From JAZQNC01 sp045536155 (GTDB lineage Bacteria > Bacillota > Clostridia > Oscillospirales > CAG-272): DNA of 19,840 bases. The position numbers and the translations under genes were made by a program. Positions within the stretch are counted from its first letter, which is position 1, and the number at the start of each line of letters is the position of its first letter. This document shows positions 7,575 to 14,428 of the stretch, one piece after another. The stretch spans positions 1 to 19,840 of the forward strand of contig JAZSMZ010000042.1 in assembly GCA_045536155.1 (NCBI GenBank), given 5' to 3'. Below the pieces are notes generated by a model that saw only the letters and a program-made list of their open reading frames with translations, had not been told where the DNA came from and did no database searches.

Positions 7575-8831
7575 TTAATGATCAAACGTGGGCAGAGTCG
7601 AGCCTGCATAGGGCATCAGCAATACAGATGCATCCTGTCCAAGGGCATCGAAGGCTTCGGTCAGTGCGCTGCCGAGCGACTCCTGCGGCTCCAAAAAGAG
7701 GGAGCGGACGAAATCGGCGTCGAGCCCCGATACGAGCATGATGCGTGCACGCTCAAGCACCATTGCGATGGCGGCGGCCTTGTGACCGCCGAGCACGAAG
7801 TCGCGCTTGATGTGCTCGATCATGTCGGATGCCTTTTCGTGACCGGTCATCCAATCCTCGAAATGCTTTTCGCCAAGACCCTCGCTGCATTCGGCGATCC
7901 AGATGATAATGCCTCCGTCGCGTACGGCGTGTGCGGCATTGTCAAGCGCCTTTTGAGCCTGGTACATATTGCGGTCCTTGGGGAATCCGCCTGCCGACGC
8001 GATAACGATATCGGTTTTTTTCTCCATTTTTACGGCGTACAGACTGTCAAGGAATTTGCAGCCCTCGCGGTGCGCGTCAACGACGTGTCCCGATACGCAT
8101 TTGATGATCTCCTTGTGCTCGTCGAGCACGACGTTGCATATAAATTCGCTCGGGCAGAGGCGACCCGATTCCTCGATGTCCTCGCGGACGGGGTTGCCGT
8201 CAAGGCGGCCTGCGGCCGATTCGGGCTCTACCATGAAGCGGTGGTTGGACTGGATAGCCGCGCGGGTGGAAACGCCGGGCATTATCGCCTTGTATCCGCC
8301 GCTATATCCTGCAAAATAGTGATATTCGATATTGCCGACGAGGATTCTCAGATCGGCGCGTGCGACAACTCCGAAGATCTCGACGGGCGTGCCGCGCGAG
8401 GTCGTTCCCATATCGACACAGTCGTTTTTAGTGTCGGCATCGATGCATTTTACGCTGTCGTAAACGTAGTCGCCCACGAGCGCGCGCATCTCGGCTTCGG
8501 TCTGCGCACGGTGGCTGCCGAGTCCGAATACAACGGTGATCTCGCTGTTGTCAACTCCAGCCTCGTGAAGCTCGTCGAGAAGCGAGGGGATAATTTTATA
8601 TGAAGGGCAGGGGCGCGTGCAGTCGCTCGTTACGATGACGACGTTTTTGCGTCCGCGTGCAATTTCGGAAAGCTTTTTCGATGAGATCGGATTGGCAAGC
8701 GATCTTTTTACCTCGTCAACTCCGACAAGCTCTCTTTCAATTACGTTGGGCATGAGCGTGCCCATAAGATTATTTTCATTGATGCAGGCATCAACGGCGC
8801 TTTTCGCATAAGGAAGAGTGATATATGACAT
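7575..8831 (-). CDS. LarA-family nickel-pincer racemase/epimerase-like enzyme
   Basis: This 418-residue protein has the layout of lactate racemase LarA (DUF2088 plus C-terminal domain). It keeps SDCTRPCP (69-76), GSHR with His107, EYHYFAGYSGGYKAIMPG with His171 and Lys181, and SNHRF with His197. These correspond by spacing to His108, His174, Lys184 (covalent cofactor attachment) and His200 of the Lactobacillus plantarum enzyme, so cofactor binding looks intact. LarA-like proteins act on various 2-hydroxy acids, so the substrate is not certain. The cofactor genes larB, larC and larE are not in this window and would have to be elsewhere. It is the first gene of an apparent operon with the acetyltransferase and is preceded by a strong promoter with an operator-like palindrome. 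Confidence 0.87.
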   Translation of the reverse strand: MSYITLPYAKSAVDACINENNLMGTLMPNVIERELVGVDEVKRSLANPISSKKLSEIARGRKNVVIVTSDCTRPCPSYKIIPSLLDELHEAGVDNSEITVVFGLGSHRAQTEAEMRALVGDYVYDSVKCIDADTKNDCVDMGTTSRGTPVEIFGVVARADLRILVGNIEYHYFAGYSGGYKAIMPGVSTRAAIQSNHRFMVEPESAAGRLDGNPVREDIEESGRLCPSEFICNVVLDEHKEIIKCVSGHVVDAHREGCKFLDSLYAVKMEKKTDIVIASAGGFPKDRNMYQAQKALDNAAHAVRDGGIIIWIAECSEGLGEKHFEDWMTGHEKASDMIEHIKRDFVLGGHKAAAIAMVLERARIMLVSGLDADFVRSLFLEPQESLGSALTEAFDALGQDASVLLMPYAGSTLPTFDH

Positions 8832-8849
8832 GACTGTACCGTCCCTTGA

Positions 8850-8868
8850 TAATATTTCGCCAATATTA
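8850..8868 (-). promoter_or_regulatory. Operator-like palindrome at the larA-like promoter
   Basis: TAATATT (8850-8856) and AATATTA (8862-8868) are perfect 7-bp inverted arms around TCGCC. The site overlaps the -10 box and the expected transcription start, a classic repressor position. The regulator is unknown. Confidence 0.4.
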
Positions 8869-8893
8869 TAGCATAAAGAGAATAAAATTGCAA
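8865..8893 (-). promoter_or_regulatory. Promoter of the larA-like operon
   Basis: On the minus strand there is TTGCAA (8888-8893), a 17-bp spacer and TATAAT (8865-8870) preceded by TGC, giving an extended -10. This is a strong vegetative promoter. Confidence 0.75.
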
Positions 8894-9000
8894 CCCCTTA
8901 CAGGGGGCACCGCTGGCGCGGGGCATCAAGACGCCGCCTACAAAGGCCGAGCGAAGCTGACTGAGAGGGAATAGGAAGAAAAATCTTTGATTTTTCTTCC
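8894..9000 (+). repeat. Dispersed palindromic repeat R3 plus A/T hairpin
   Basis: The unit opens with the hairpin CCCCTTACAGGGG (8894-8906) and ends GCTGACTGAGAGGGA (about 8956-8970), as in the other copies. It is followed by a perfect 12-bp hairpin: GGAAGAAAAATC (8974-8985), TTT, then GATTTTTCTTCC (8989-9000). A similar GAAAATC/GATTTTTC hairpin stands next to the copy near 11,301. The unit lies between the divergent larA-like and ybaK-like genes; I see no convincing promoter for the latter downstream of it. Confidence 0.6.
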
Positions 9001-9050
9001 TGTTATTCAACTTTAACCAATATCATCACCAAAACATAAGGAAAACACAC

Positions 9051-9521
9051 ATGGAACAGAAAACAAACGCTATGCGTCGGCTTGACGCAAAAAAAGTACC
9101 GTACACAGCACACTCGCTTGGCTCTGACGAGCCGATGAGTGCGACTGAGCTCGCTCACAAGCTCAACAAGGAAGAGGGGCGTGTGTTCAAAACGCTTGTA
9201 ACCGAGGGCAAATCGGGAGCTCATTATGTTTTTGTTATCCCTTCAAACACTGAGCTCGATTTAAAAAAAGCGGCTCGCGCGGCAGGTGAAAAATCGATAT
9301 CGATGCTGCTGCAAAAGAACCTTTTGCCTTTGACAGGATATGTTCACGGCGGATGCTCGCCCATCGGCATGAAAAAGCAATTCCCCACCTTTTTGCACGA
9401 GTCCGCAAAAGAATTCGATACCATCTTTTTCTCGGCAGGGCGCATCGGATGTCAGATCGAGACCTCGCCCGACGGACTTTTACAGGTCGTGCCCTACAAA
9501 TTTGCTGATCTTACCGTGTGA
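9051..9521 (+). CDS. ybaK: YbaK/EbsC-family Cys-tRNA(Pro) deacylase
   Basis: These proteins hydrolyse mischarged aminoacyl-tRNA, typically Cys-tRNA(Pro), as trans-acting editing factors in the cytoplasm. The 156-residue length fits the single-domain family. Visible landmarks are VFKTLV with the conserved Lys47, FVIPSNTELDLKK (about 61-73), the loop GYVHGGCSPIG (96-106) and FSAGRIGCQIETSP (about 127-140). The ribosome site AAGGAAAACACAC precedes the ATG. It reads away from the larA-like operon. The gap to the next gene (107 bp) is AT-rich, so it may be its own unit. Exact tRNA specificity cannot be read from sequence. Confidence 0.9.
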   Translation: MEQKTNAMRRLDAKKVPYTAHSLGSDEPMSATELAHKLNKEEGRVFKTLVTEGKSGAHYVFVIPSNTELDLKKAARAAGEKSISMLLQKNLLPLTGYVHGGCSPIGMKKQFPTFLHESAKEFDTIFFSAGRIGCQIETSPDGLLQVVPYKFADLTV

Positions 9522-9574
9522 GTATTTTTACATATTAATAATCGTACGCTTTTTATTTGTTAATATTATTCGAT

Positions 9575-9580
9575 TATAAT
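9575..9580 (+). promoter_or_regulatory. Possible -10 box upstream of the lipoprotein gene
   Basis: A perfect TATAAT lies in an AT-rich gap about 50 bp before the lipoprotein start, but the sequence 17 bp upstream (TTTATT) is a poor -35. It could start the lipoprotein-nth-Nudix transcript. Confidence 0.3.
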
Positions 9581-9628
9581 TTTATTAAAGAAGGCATATT
9601 CCGCTTTTTCGGTGCATAAAATGCCGAT

Positions 9629-10156
9629 ATGAAAAAGCTTATTTTATTATTGATTTTACCCATCCTTCTCTGCTCGTGCAACGTCGGCAAGGTGACGCAG
9701 GACGAGCTGCTGGCTCATCAGAGCGCTGATCTTTCATGCGTATATTATGCCGGCGATTTTGATGCCGAGATCGACATCAGACACGGTGATGACGGTGAAT
9801 TGCTCATTACATACCGCCATCCCGAGAGCCTTTCGGGTCTCACCTTTGCAGTTGCCGAAGGAGAGGCGGCAATTATGCTTTCGGACATCAGATACCCCCT
9901 GCCCGCCGAAAATGAGGGGCATCTTTTGAAGATTTATGACCTTTTGACCCTTGATCGGGCCGATTACAAAAAGCTTGAAACGTCGAATGGCGGCATCAGC
10001 TATGAGGGACTGTTTGTCAGCGAAGAGCTTGAGGCAACAGTCAGCTACGATATGCGCGAAGGCCGCGCGGCTCTTATCAGTACCGACGGCTTTGAGCTTG
10101 AAATTTGTGCTGTCGGTATAATTGAGGAAACAAAAACAACAGAATTGGTACAATGA
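9629..10156 (+). CDS. Small predicted lipoprotein
   Basis: A 175-residue secreted lipoprotein of unknown function. The N terminus KKLILLLILPILLCSC is a short lipoprotein signal peptide with a lipobox ending at Cys17. The mature part is acidic and beta-rich, with no motif that I recognise. The ribosome site is weak, but no other in-frame start gives a signal peptide. The stop lies one base before the ATG of the endonuclease III gene, so translation is probably coupled. A structural relation to DNA repair is not implied; the pairing may simply reflect shared transcription. Confidence 0.75.
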   Translation: MKKLILLLILPILLCSCNVGKVTQDELLAHQSADLSCVYYAGDFDAEIDIRHGDDGELLITYRHPESLSGLTFAVAEGEAAIMLSDIRYPLPAENEGHLLKIYDLLTLDRADYKKLETSNGGISYEGLFVSEELEATVSYDMREGRAALISTDGFELEICAVGIIEETKTTELVQ

Positions 10157-10157
10157 T

Positions 10158-10817
10158 ATGGATAAACAACGATCAGACAAAATTATTGCAAGGCTTGAAG
10201 AACAGTATCCGGCTGCCGAATGTGCGCTTCGATACGAGGGTGACCCGTGGAAGCTGCTCATTATGGCGATGCTATCGGCACAATGCACCGATGCGCGCGT
10301 CAACATTGCGTCGGGGCCGCTTTTTGAGCGCTTCCCGACGGCACATGACATGGCAGAGGCAGAAGTTGAGGAAATTGAAACATACATCAAATCGTGCGGA
10401 CTTTATCATACAAAGGCTAAAAATCTGCGTGCCGCGTCGAAGATACTCTGCCGTGATTTTGGCGCCGTCGTGCCCGACACGATGGACGAGCTGCTTATGC
10501 TGCCCGGCGTGGGAAGAAAGATAGGCAACCTCATTTTAGGTGACATTTTTCACAAGCCTGCCGTCGTTTGCGACACACATTGCATCCGCCTTTCGGGCAG
10601 ACTCGGATACACCGACGAGGGCGAGAAAAATCCGCTCAAGGTGGAACGGGTGCTCGTTAAAATTATCCCGCCCGAAAAGCAGTCGGATTTTTGCCATCGG
10701 CTTGTCCTTTTCGGACGCGAGTGCTGCACTGCGCGCGCACCGAAATGCGATTTTTGTCCGCTCGCGTCGTTTTGTGACCATAACGAAAAAAGACTGTCTG
10801 AAAAAGCGGATGCGTGA
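10158..10817 (+). CDS. nth: Endonuclease III
   Basis: A base-excision-repair DNA glycosylase/AP lyase that removes oxidised pyrimidines. The 219-residue length is normal. The helix-hairpin-helix is LLMLPGVGRKIGN (112-124), with the catalytic Lys at 121 and the catalytic Asp at 139 in CDTHCIRLSGR. The C-terminal [4Fe-4S] cysteines are Cys190, Cys197, Cys200 and Cys206, with the canonical X6-X2-X5 spacing. I chose ATG at 10158, just after the lipoprotein stop; an earlier in-frame start would overlap that gene and add residues foreign to the family. It is followed after 9 bp by the Nudix gene, forming a tight operon. Confidence 0.95.
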   Translation: MDKQRSDKIIARLEEQYPAAECALRYEGDPWKLLIMAMLSAQCTDARVNIASGPLFERFPTAHDMAEAEVEEIETYIKSCGLYHTKAKNLRAASKILCRDFGAVVPDTMDELLMLPGVGRKIGNLILGDIFHKPAVVCDTHCIRLSGRLGYTDEGEKNPLKVERVLVKIIPPEKQSDFCHRLVLFGRECCTARAPKCDFCPLASFCDHNEKRLSEKADA

Positions 10818-10826
10818 GGTATAAGT

Positions 10827-11240
10827 ATGATAAAGGAAAAGAGCTGCGGCGCCGTTGTATATACGGTGGATGGCGGCGAGATAAAATATTTGCTTGTGCA
10901 GATGCTCGGAGGGCATTACAGCTTTCCCAAGGGTCACGTGGAGAGTGGTGAGAGTGAGAGTGAGACTGCTCTGCGCGAGATAAAAGAGGAGACCGATCTC
11001 GACGTTTTGCTCGACACCGCTTTTCGTCAGTCGGTAGTGTATTCGCCATACGTGGGCTGCGAAAAAGAGGTGGTGTACTTTGCTGCTTATGCAAAGTCAC
11101 GCGAAACGGTATGTCAGCAGACGGAGATCAGACGTGCGCTCTGGCTTTCGTATGACGATGCAATAGAGCGCGTTACCTTTGACAACGACAGGAAGATACT
11201 TGAATTAGCAAACGAATATTTGAAAAAGACCTTGCTGTGA
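10827..11240 (+). CDS. Nudix hydrolase, Ap4A-hydrolase-like
   Basis: A 137-residue Nudix protein. The N-terminal KSCGAVVY and GGHYSFPKGHVE resemble bis(5'-nucleosyl)-tetraphosphatases, so diadenosine polyphosphate or another capped nucleotide is the likely substrate, but Nudix specificity is hard to read. The Nudix box spans residues 36-58 with Gly36, Glu42, Arg50, Glu51, Glu54 and Glu55 in place; the usual Gly near its end is Asp57. Three tandem GTGAGA units encode the Glu/Ser stretch inside the box. The ribosome site GAGGTATAAGT precedes the ATG, and it is the last gene of the nth transcript. Confidence 0.87.
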   Translation: MIKEKSCGAVVYTVDGGEIKYLLVQMLGGHYSFPKGHVESGESESETALREIKEETDLDVLLDTAFRQSVVYSPYVGCEKEVVYFAAYAKSRETVCQQTEIRRALWLSYDDAIERVTFDNDRKILELANEYLKKTLL

Positions 11241-11256
11241 TGCAGGGCCTTTTTTG
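11228..11256 (+). terminator. Terminator of the nth-Nudix operon
   Basis: CCTTGC and GCAGGG pair around the Nudix stop codon and are followed by CCTTTTTTG. The hairpin overlaps the last codons of the gene. Confidence 0.7.
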
Positions 11257-11300
11257 TGAAGTTGTAAACAGGTAGAAAATCTGCGATTTTTCTGATTTTA

Positions 11301-11442
11301 TTTTGCTTGTCGCGCGCAATACCCGCTCACCGCCTTCGGCGGAGCTCTCCCGAAGGGAGAGCCTTTAATTGCCTCTCCCTCGGGGAGAGGTGGCACGCGG
11401 TAGCGTAACGGAGAGGGCTTATGTGCAAAACAACAAGCAGAA
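11301..11442. repeat. 142-bp palindromic repeat element (R4, two head-to-head units)
   Basis: Two copies of the dispersed repeat stand head to head. The left unit (minus strand) reads GGCTCTCCCTTCGGGAGAGC, then the hairpin TCCGCCGAAGGCGG. The right unit (plus strand) reads CCTCTCCCTCGGGGAGAGG, then GCACGCGGTAGCGTAACGG and AGAGGG. The outer ends TTTTGCTTGT (11301-11310) and ACAAGCAGAA (11433-11442) are inverted repeats matching at 9 of 10 positions. This is the layout of a non-autonomous palindromic element. A GAAAATC/GATTTTTC hairpin lies just to the left (11274-11293). The rest of the 11241-11652 gap holds only the orphan terminator. Confidence 0.65.
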
Positions 11443-11512
11443 ATGACCTCGCCTTTTTTTGTATTACTTCCACATGAAATCATTCATAATCCCGACACAT
11501 ATCGTCTGTTGC

Positions 11513-11553
11513 CCGAAAGGGAGCGTAAAACGCTTCCTTTCGGCTTTTTTTTT
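11513..11553 (+). terminator. Strong orphan intrinsic terminator
   Basis: CCGAAAGGGAGCG (11513-11525), the loop TAAAA and CGCTTCCTTTCGG (11531-11543) give a 13-bp stem with one G-T pair, followed by C and nine T. No plus-strand gene ends nearby; the Nudix gene already has its own terminator 270 bp upstream. It may belong to the phage remnant or end a small RNA. Confidence 0.85.
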
Positions 11554-11652
11554 GCCATAAATCCGTGAGGAAATAAAAGACGTTTTGGTATACAATTTTT
11601 ATCAGAAAGGCGCCGAGCGCTTTTCAAGTACAAAGAAAGGATGTATCAAAAA

Positions 11653-12972
11653 ATGCCCTTATTTCCCTTATTCAAAGACCGAAAGGAGTCTGTCGGCGAA
11701 AGGTTCTGCGCGATTGACGAGAGCTACGCCCGATCGGTAGCTCTCTGGCTTGACATGTACCGATCCCAAGCACCCTGGACGCGCGACGGATATGCAAGTC
11801 TTAATCTGCCCTCCACCATTGCAAGCGAGCTTGCGAGAATATCGACCATCGAAAGCGAGATCATCGCTCGAGGCGATGCAGCATCGACCGTCCAAAATGC
11901 GCTTGACACATTAACTCCCTTTTTGCGCCGCGACGTCGAGCTTGCGTGCGCACTCGGAAGCGTGCTCTTCATTCCGCGTGCATCAAACGGCAAGGTCAGC
12001 ATCGAATGCGTGGGAGCCGAAAGCTTTTATCCGCTCTCCTTTTCGCCCGACGGCGAGCTTTTGGCCGTATCCGTTTTCCACCGCACGGTACACGGCGGCA
12101 AAAGCTACATTCGAACCGAGCGATTTGAGATGACCGACGACGGATGTGTTATCACCAACAGCGCGCGATGCACTCCCTTCGCTCCAACGGTTATCCCCTA
12201 TTACGAGAGCGTATATTCGGGCGATGCCGTTGAGCTTGCGGCTGTGCCCAAATGGGCAGATCTGCCCGAAAAGACGGTCATTTCCGATGCGAAAGCCCTT
12301 CCCGTTGCCCTCTTTACCATGCCCCAGGCGCCCATGTGCGATCTTCGCTCGCCTATGGGATCGTCCGTTTACGCCCGTGCCGCCGGCCTTATTCGCGAGG
12401 CCGACAGGCAGTTCGGACGCCTTTTGTGGGAATTTGAGGGAGGCGAGCTTGCGATCGATGCGAGCGAGGATATCTTCCGCCGCTCAAAGAGCGGACTCGT
12501 TATGCCCGTCGGCAAGGAGAGACTGTTCCGCCCGAATCTGCTCGATTCCTCTTACGCCGACTCGGCAATGAAGACGTTTTCGCCCGCGCTTCGCGACAAG
12601 TCGCTTATAAACGGTCTTGACGTGATTTTGGCAAGAATCGAGGATATATGCGGGCTTTCCCGCGGTACGATATCCTCAATGAATTACACCGTCCGCACCG
12701 CAACCGAAATCAAAGACTCAAAGCAGCGTTTATATTCGACCGTCTGCGATATTCAAAAGCAGCTTTCCTGCGCCATGAGCCGTCTTTGCCGCGCAAGTCT
12801 TACCGTTGCAGCTCAATATGAGCTTGCCGACGGGGGCGAATGCGAGATCGTATGCCGCTTCAACTACAGCATCATCAAGGATGCGTCCGACGAGAGAGTG
12901 CGCGATCTTGAAGAGGTAAGAGCGGAGGTAATGACCCGTGAAGAGTTTCGCCGAAAGTGGGGACTTGACTAA
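11653..12972 (+). CDS. Phage portal protein (SPP1 gp6-like)
   Basis: This protein is predicted to form the dodecameric ring through which DNA enters a tailed-phage head. The 439 residues resemble portal proteins of the SPP1 Gp6/A118 type. Recognisable stretches are the N-terminal LNLPSTIASELARISTIESE, the ELACALGSVLFIPR segment, PMGSSVYARAAGLIREADRQ in the centre, and SMNYTVRTATEIKDSKQRLY toward the C terminus. It appears full length. I prefer ATG at 11653: the ribosome site AAAGAAAGG directly abuts the earlier in-frame ATG at 11641 with no spacing. No terminase or integrase gene is near, and the next gene is already a capsid gene, so this is a remnant of a larger module. Base use is like the host genes. 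Confidence 0.8.
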   Translation: MPLFPLFKDRKESVGERFCAIDESYARSVALWLDMYRSQAPWTRDGYASLNLPSTIASELARISTIESEIIARGDAASTVQNALDTLTPFLRRDVELACALGSVLFIPRASNGKVSIECVGAESFYPLSFSPDGELLAVSVFHRTVHGGKSYIRTERFEMTDDGCVITNSARCTPFAPTVIPYYESVYSGDAVELAAVPKWADLPEKTVISDAKALPVALFTMPQAPMCDLRSPMGSSVYARAAGLIREADRQFGRLLWEFEGGELAIDASEDIFRRSKSGLVMPVGKERLFRPNLLDSSYADSAMKTFSPALRDKSLINGLDVILARIEDICGLSRGTISSMNYTVRTATEIKDSKQRLYSTVCDIQKQLSCAMSRLCRASLTVAAQYELADGGECEIVCRFNYSIIKDASDERVRDLEEVRAEVMTREEFRRKWGLD

Positions 12973-13130
12973 AAAACATATCTGATACATCCCAAAAAGC
13001 ACGTCCGGGTCTGTCTTTTTTGCATCTCGGAGCTATGTTACGGGCATACCGGATCGTTTTGAGCTTTACCGAGAGTGCAAAAACGTGTCAGACGTGCCAA
13101 AAAACATATTTTGAAAGGATTAGTTAAACA

Positions 13131-13508
13131 ATGGCAGAAAATCTCAACTACGCAGATTCCTACGCGCAGTCGCTTGTGACTCTCTGGGATGAAAATCTCT
13201 ATTTCAAGGCGCTCTACGCATCCAAAAACAACGGTCGCTTCCGCTGGTCGGGCGGCAAAGCGGTTCAAATCTCCAATATCACCACCGGCGGCCGCGTTGA
13301 CGCCGATCGCGACACCATCGACACCGCACAGCGCAATTACGACAACAACTGGGAGACCAAAACCCTTACCCATCACCGCAAGTGGTCCACTCTCATTCAT
13401 CCTCTTGACATCGACCAGACCAACTATGCGCTCAACATCGAAAATATCACCCGTGCTTACAACGTAAACGAAAAGTTCCCCGAAATGGACGCCTACATGG
13501 TAATATAG
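13131..13508 (+). pseudogene. Truncated phage major capsid protein
   Basis: The first 122 or so residues resemble a major capsid protein of siphophages and prophages in Clostridia. Landmarks are LNYADSYAQSL, ITTGGRVDADRD, the RNYDNNWETK stretch, HRKWSTLIHPLDIDQTNY, IENITRAYN and KFPEMDAY. Family members are, as I recall, about 280-300 residues and continue after this last motif; here the frame ends at once with Met-Val-Ile-stop. The break lies at about 13,497-13,502, exactly where the opposing regulator gene also ends. The ribosome site GAAAGGATT precedes the ATG. The 158 bp before it lack the scaffold gene usually found between portal and capsid. The fragment could not form a normal capsid shell. 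Confidence 0.75.
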
Positions 13509-14128
13509 TCTGCCGTGAAGCTTTCCGAGCAAGCGGTGGAATGAACATAATAAAGAACGGACAAAGCATCTTCACTCGACAAGAACTTGAAGATTTTAAC
13601 GATTTCTTTTTGCTTATTCGAATCGTTCATCCATGCAAAATCAGCTTTGTTGCGGAGCATCATTACCGCCACGTTTACATTTTCGGAGCTTGCTACGAAC
13701 TCAAAAAACTCATGAAGCGATATGTTAGAACGGTAAAAATGCGATATCTCAGACGGAAAAACATTCTCTCTATCATAAACATCATCATTATATTTAGAAA
13801 CTGTTCCATACATAGCCGGAATAAGTGCTTTTACCGCTTCAAATGCTTTTAGCACAGATTCGCGGCGATCAAGTCCTTCAAACAAAGAGCGAATTTCTTC
13901 CGTCGTGCTTTGCTTTTTATCCTCGGAAAGTCCGAGAAGCGTGTCAGTAGTGACGCCATAATATTTTGCGAGTCCTATAACCATAGGGAGATCGGGTGTC
14001 GAGGTACCATTCTCCCATTTGGAAACTGTTTTATTTGAAACAGATAGGCTTTGTGCCACATCTTCTTGTGTTACTCCCTTTGAAGTGCGGAGCTCTACCA
14101 ATTTTTCTGCAATCTTACATTCGTACAT
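13493..14128 (-). CDS. XRE-family transcriptional regulator, probably C-terminally truncated
   Basis: Residues 5-60 form a helix-turn-helix domain of the XRE/Cro type (LVELRTSKGVTQEDVAQSL, then SNKTVSKWENGTSTPDL). A longer helical region of unknown function follows. The protein ends at ESFTADYITM. In related proteins that I recall, this kind of FTADYI segment leads into a further domain, so the C terminus is probably missing. The last codons and stop are read through phage capsid DNA. I chose ATG at 14128 because GAGAGGTG lies 6 bases upstream; an earlier GTG is inside that site. It has a strong promoter of its own. Base use is more AT-rich than that of the neighbouring genes, suggesting transfer. 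Confidence 0.8.
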   Translation of the reverse strand: MYECKIAEKLVELRTSKGVTQEDVAQSLSVSNKTVSKWENGTSTPDLPMVIGLAKYYGVTTDTLLGLSEDKKQSTTEEIRSLFEGLDRRESVLKAFEAVKALIPAMYGTVSKYNDDVYDRENVFPSEISHFYRSNISLHEFFEFVASSENVNVAVMMLRNKADFAWMNDSNKQKEIVKIFKFLSSEDALSVLYYVHSTACSESFTADYITM

Positions 14129-14174
14129 ATTTTTCACCTCTCGAAAAAATTCAAGTTCCGGAGCTTGTGACTAT

Positions 14175-14203
14175 ATTATATACGAAACCAACAGTGGAGG
14201 CAA
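14175..14203 (-). promoter_or_regulatory. Promoter of the XRE gene
   Basis: On the minus strand there is TTGCCT (14198-14203), a 17-bp spacer and TATAAT (14175-14180), about 45 bp before the start codon. Confidence 0.7.
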
Positions 14204-14275
14204 TGGAGCGATATTCTATCATTTCTCTGCTTTGGAGAATAAAACGCACAACAATCAACCAAATGTAGCAAAGGG

Positions 14276-14319
14276 CTTTTGTGTCCACAAAAGCAGTGCT
14301 TGTCAGGGAAATTGACAAG
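14276..14319. repeat. Two adjacent short inverted repeats upstream of the XRE promoter
   Basis: CTTTTGTG (14276-14283), TC, then CACAAAAG (14286-14293) is a perfect 8-bp palindrome. CTTGTCA (14299-14305) and TGACAAG (14313-14319) form a second one. They may be regulator sites or the end of a mobile element; I cannot tell which. Confidence 0.5.
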
Positions 14320-14340
14320 TTATAGATGAACAAAAAGAAA

Positions 14341-14380
14341 GGCTCCCTTGTGTAAAGGGAGGCTCATTGTCGCCCGACAG
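14341..14380 (+). repeat. Degraded dispersed palindromic repeat R5
   Basis: GGCTCCCTTGTGTAAAGGGA is the hairpin head seen in the other copies, followed by a decayed body (TTGTCGCCCGAC) without the usual ACTGAG/GGAGAGGG tail. It marks the right side of the phage/XRE island. Confidence 0.5.
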
Positions 14381-14428
14381 TTCATCTAAAAGGTGTAACA
14401 CACTATACCTTGCAGGGCAAGGCGTTTG

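Noticed and set aside
7413..8603. Long plus-strand open frame (396 codons)
   Set aside because: Antisense to the LarA-like gene; the sense frame carries all cofactor residues.
10122..10157. Earlier start for endonuclease III
   Set aside because: It would overlap the lipoprotein gene; the family match and operon spacing favour ATG at 10158.
14151..14333. Small minus-strand open frame upstream of the XRE gene
   Set aside because: It covers the XRE promoter and two palindromes, has no ribosome site and shows no recognisable protein features.
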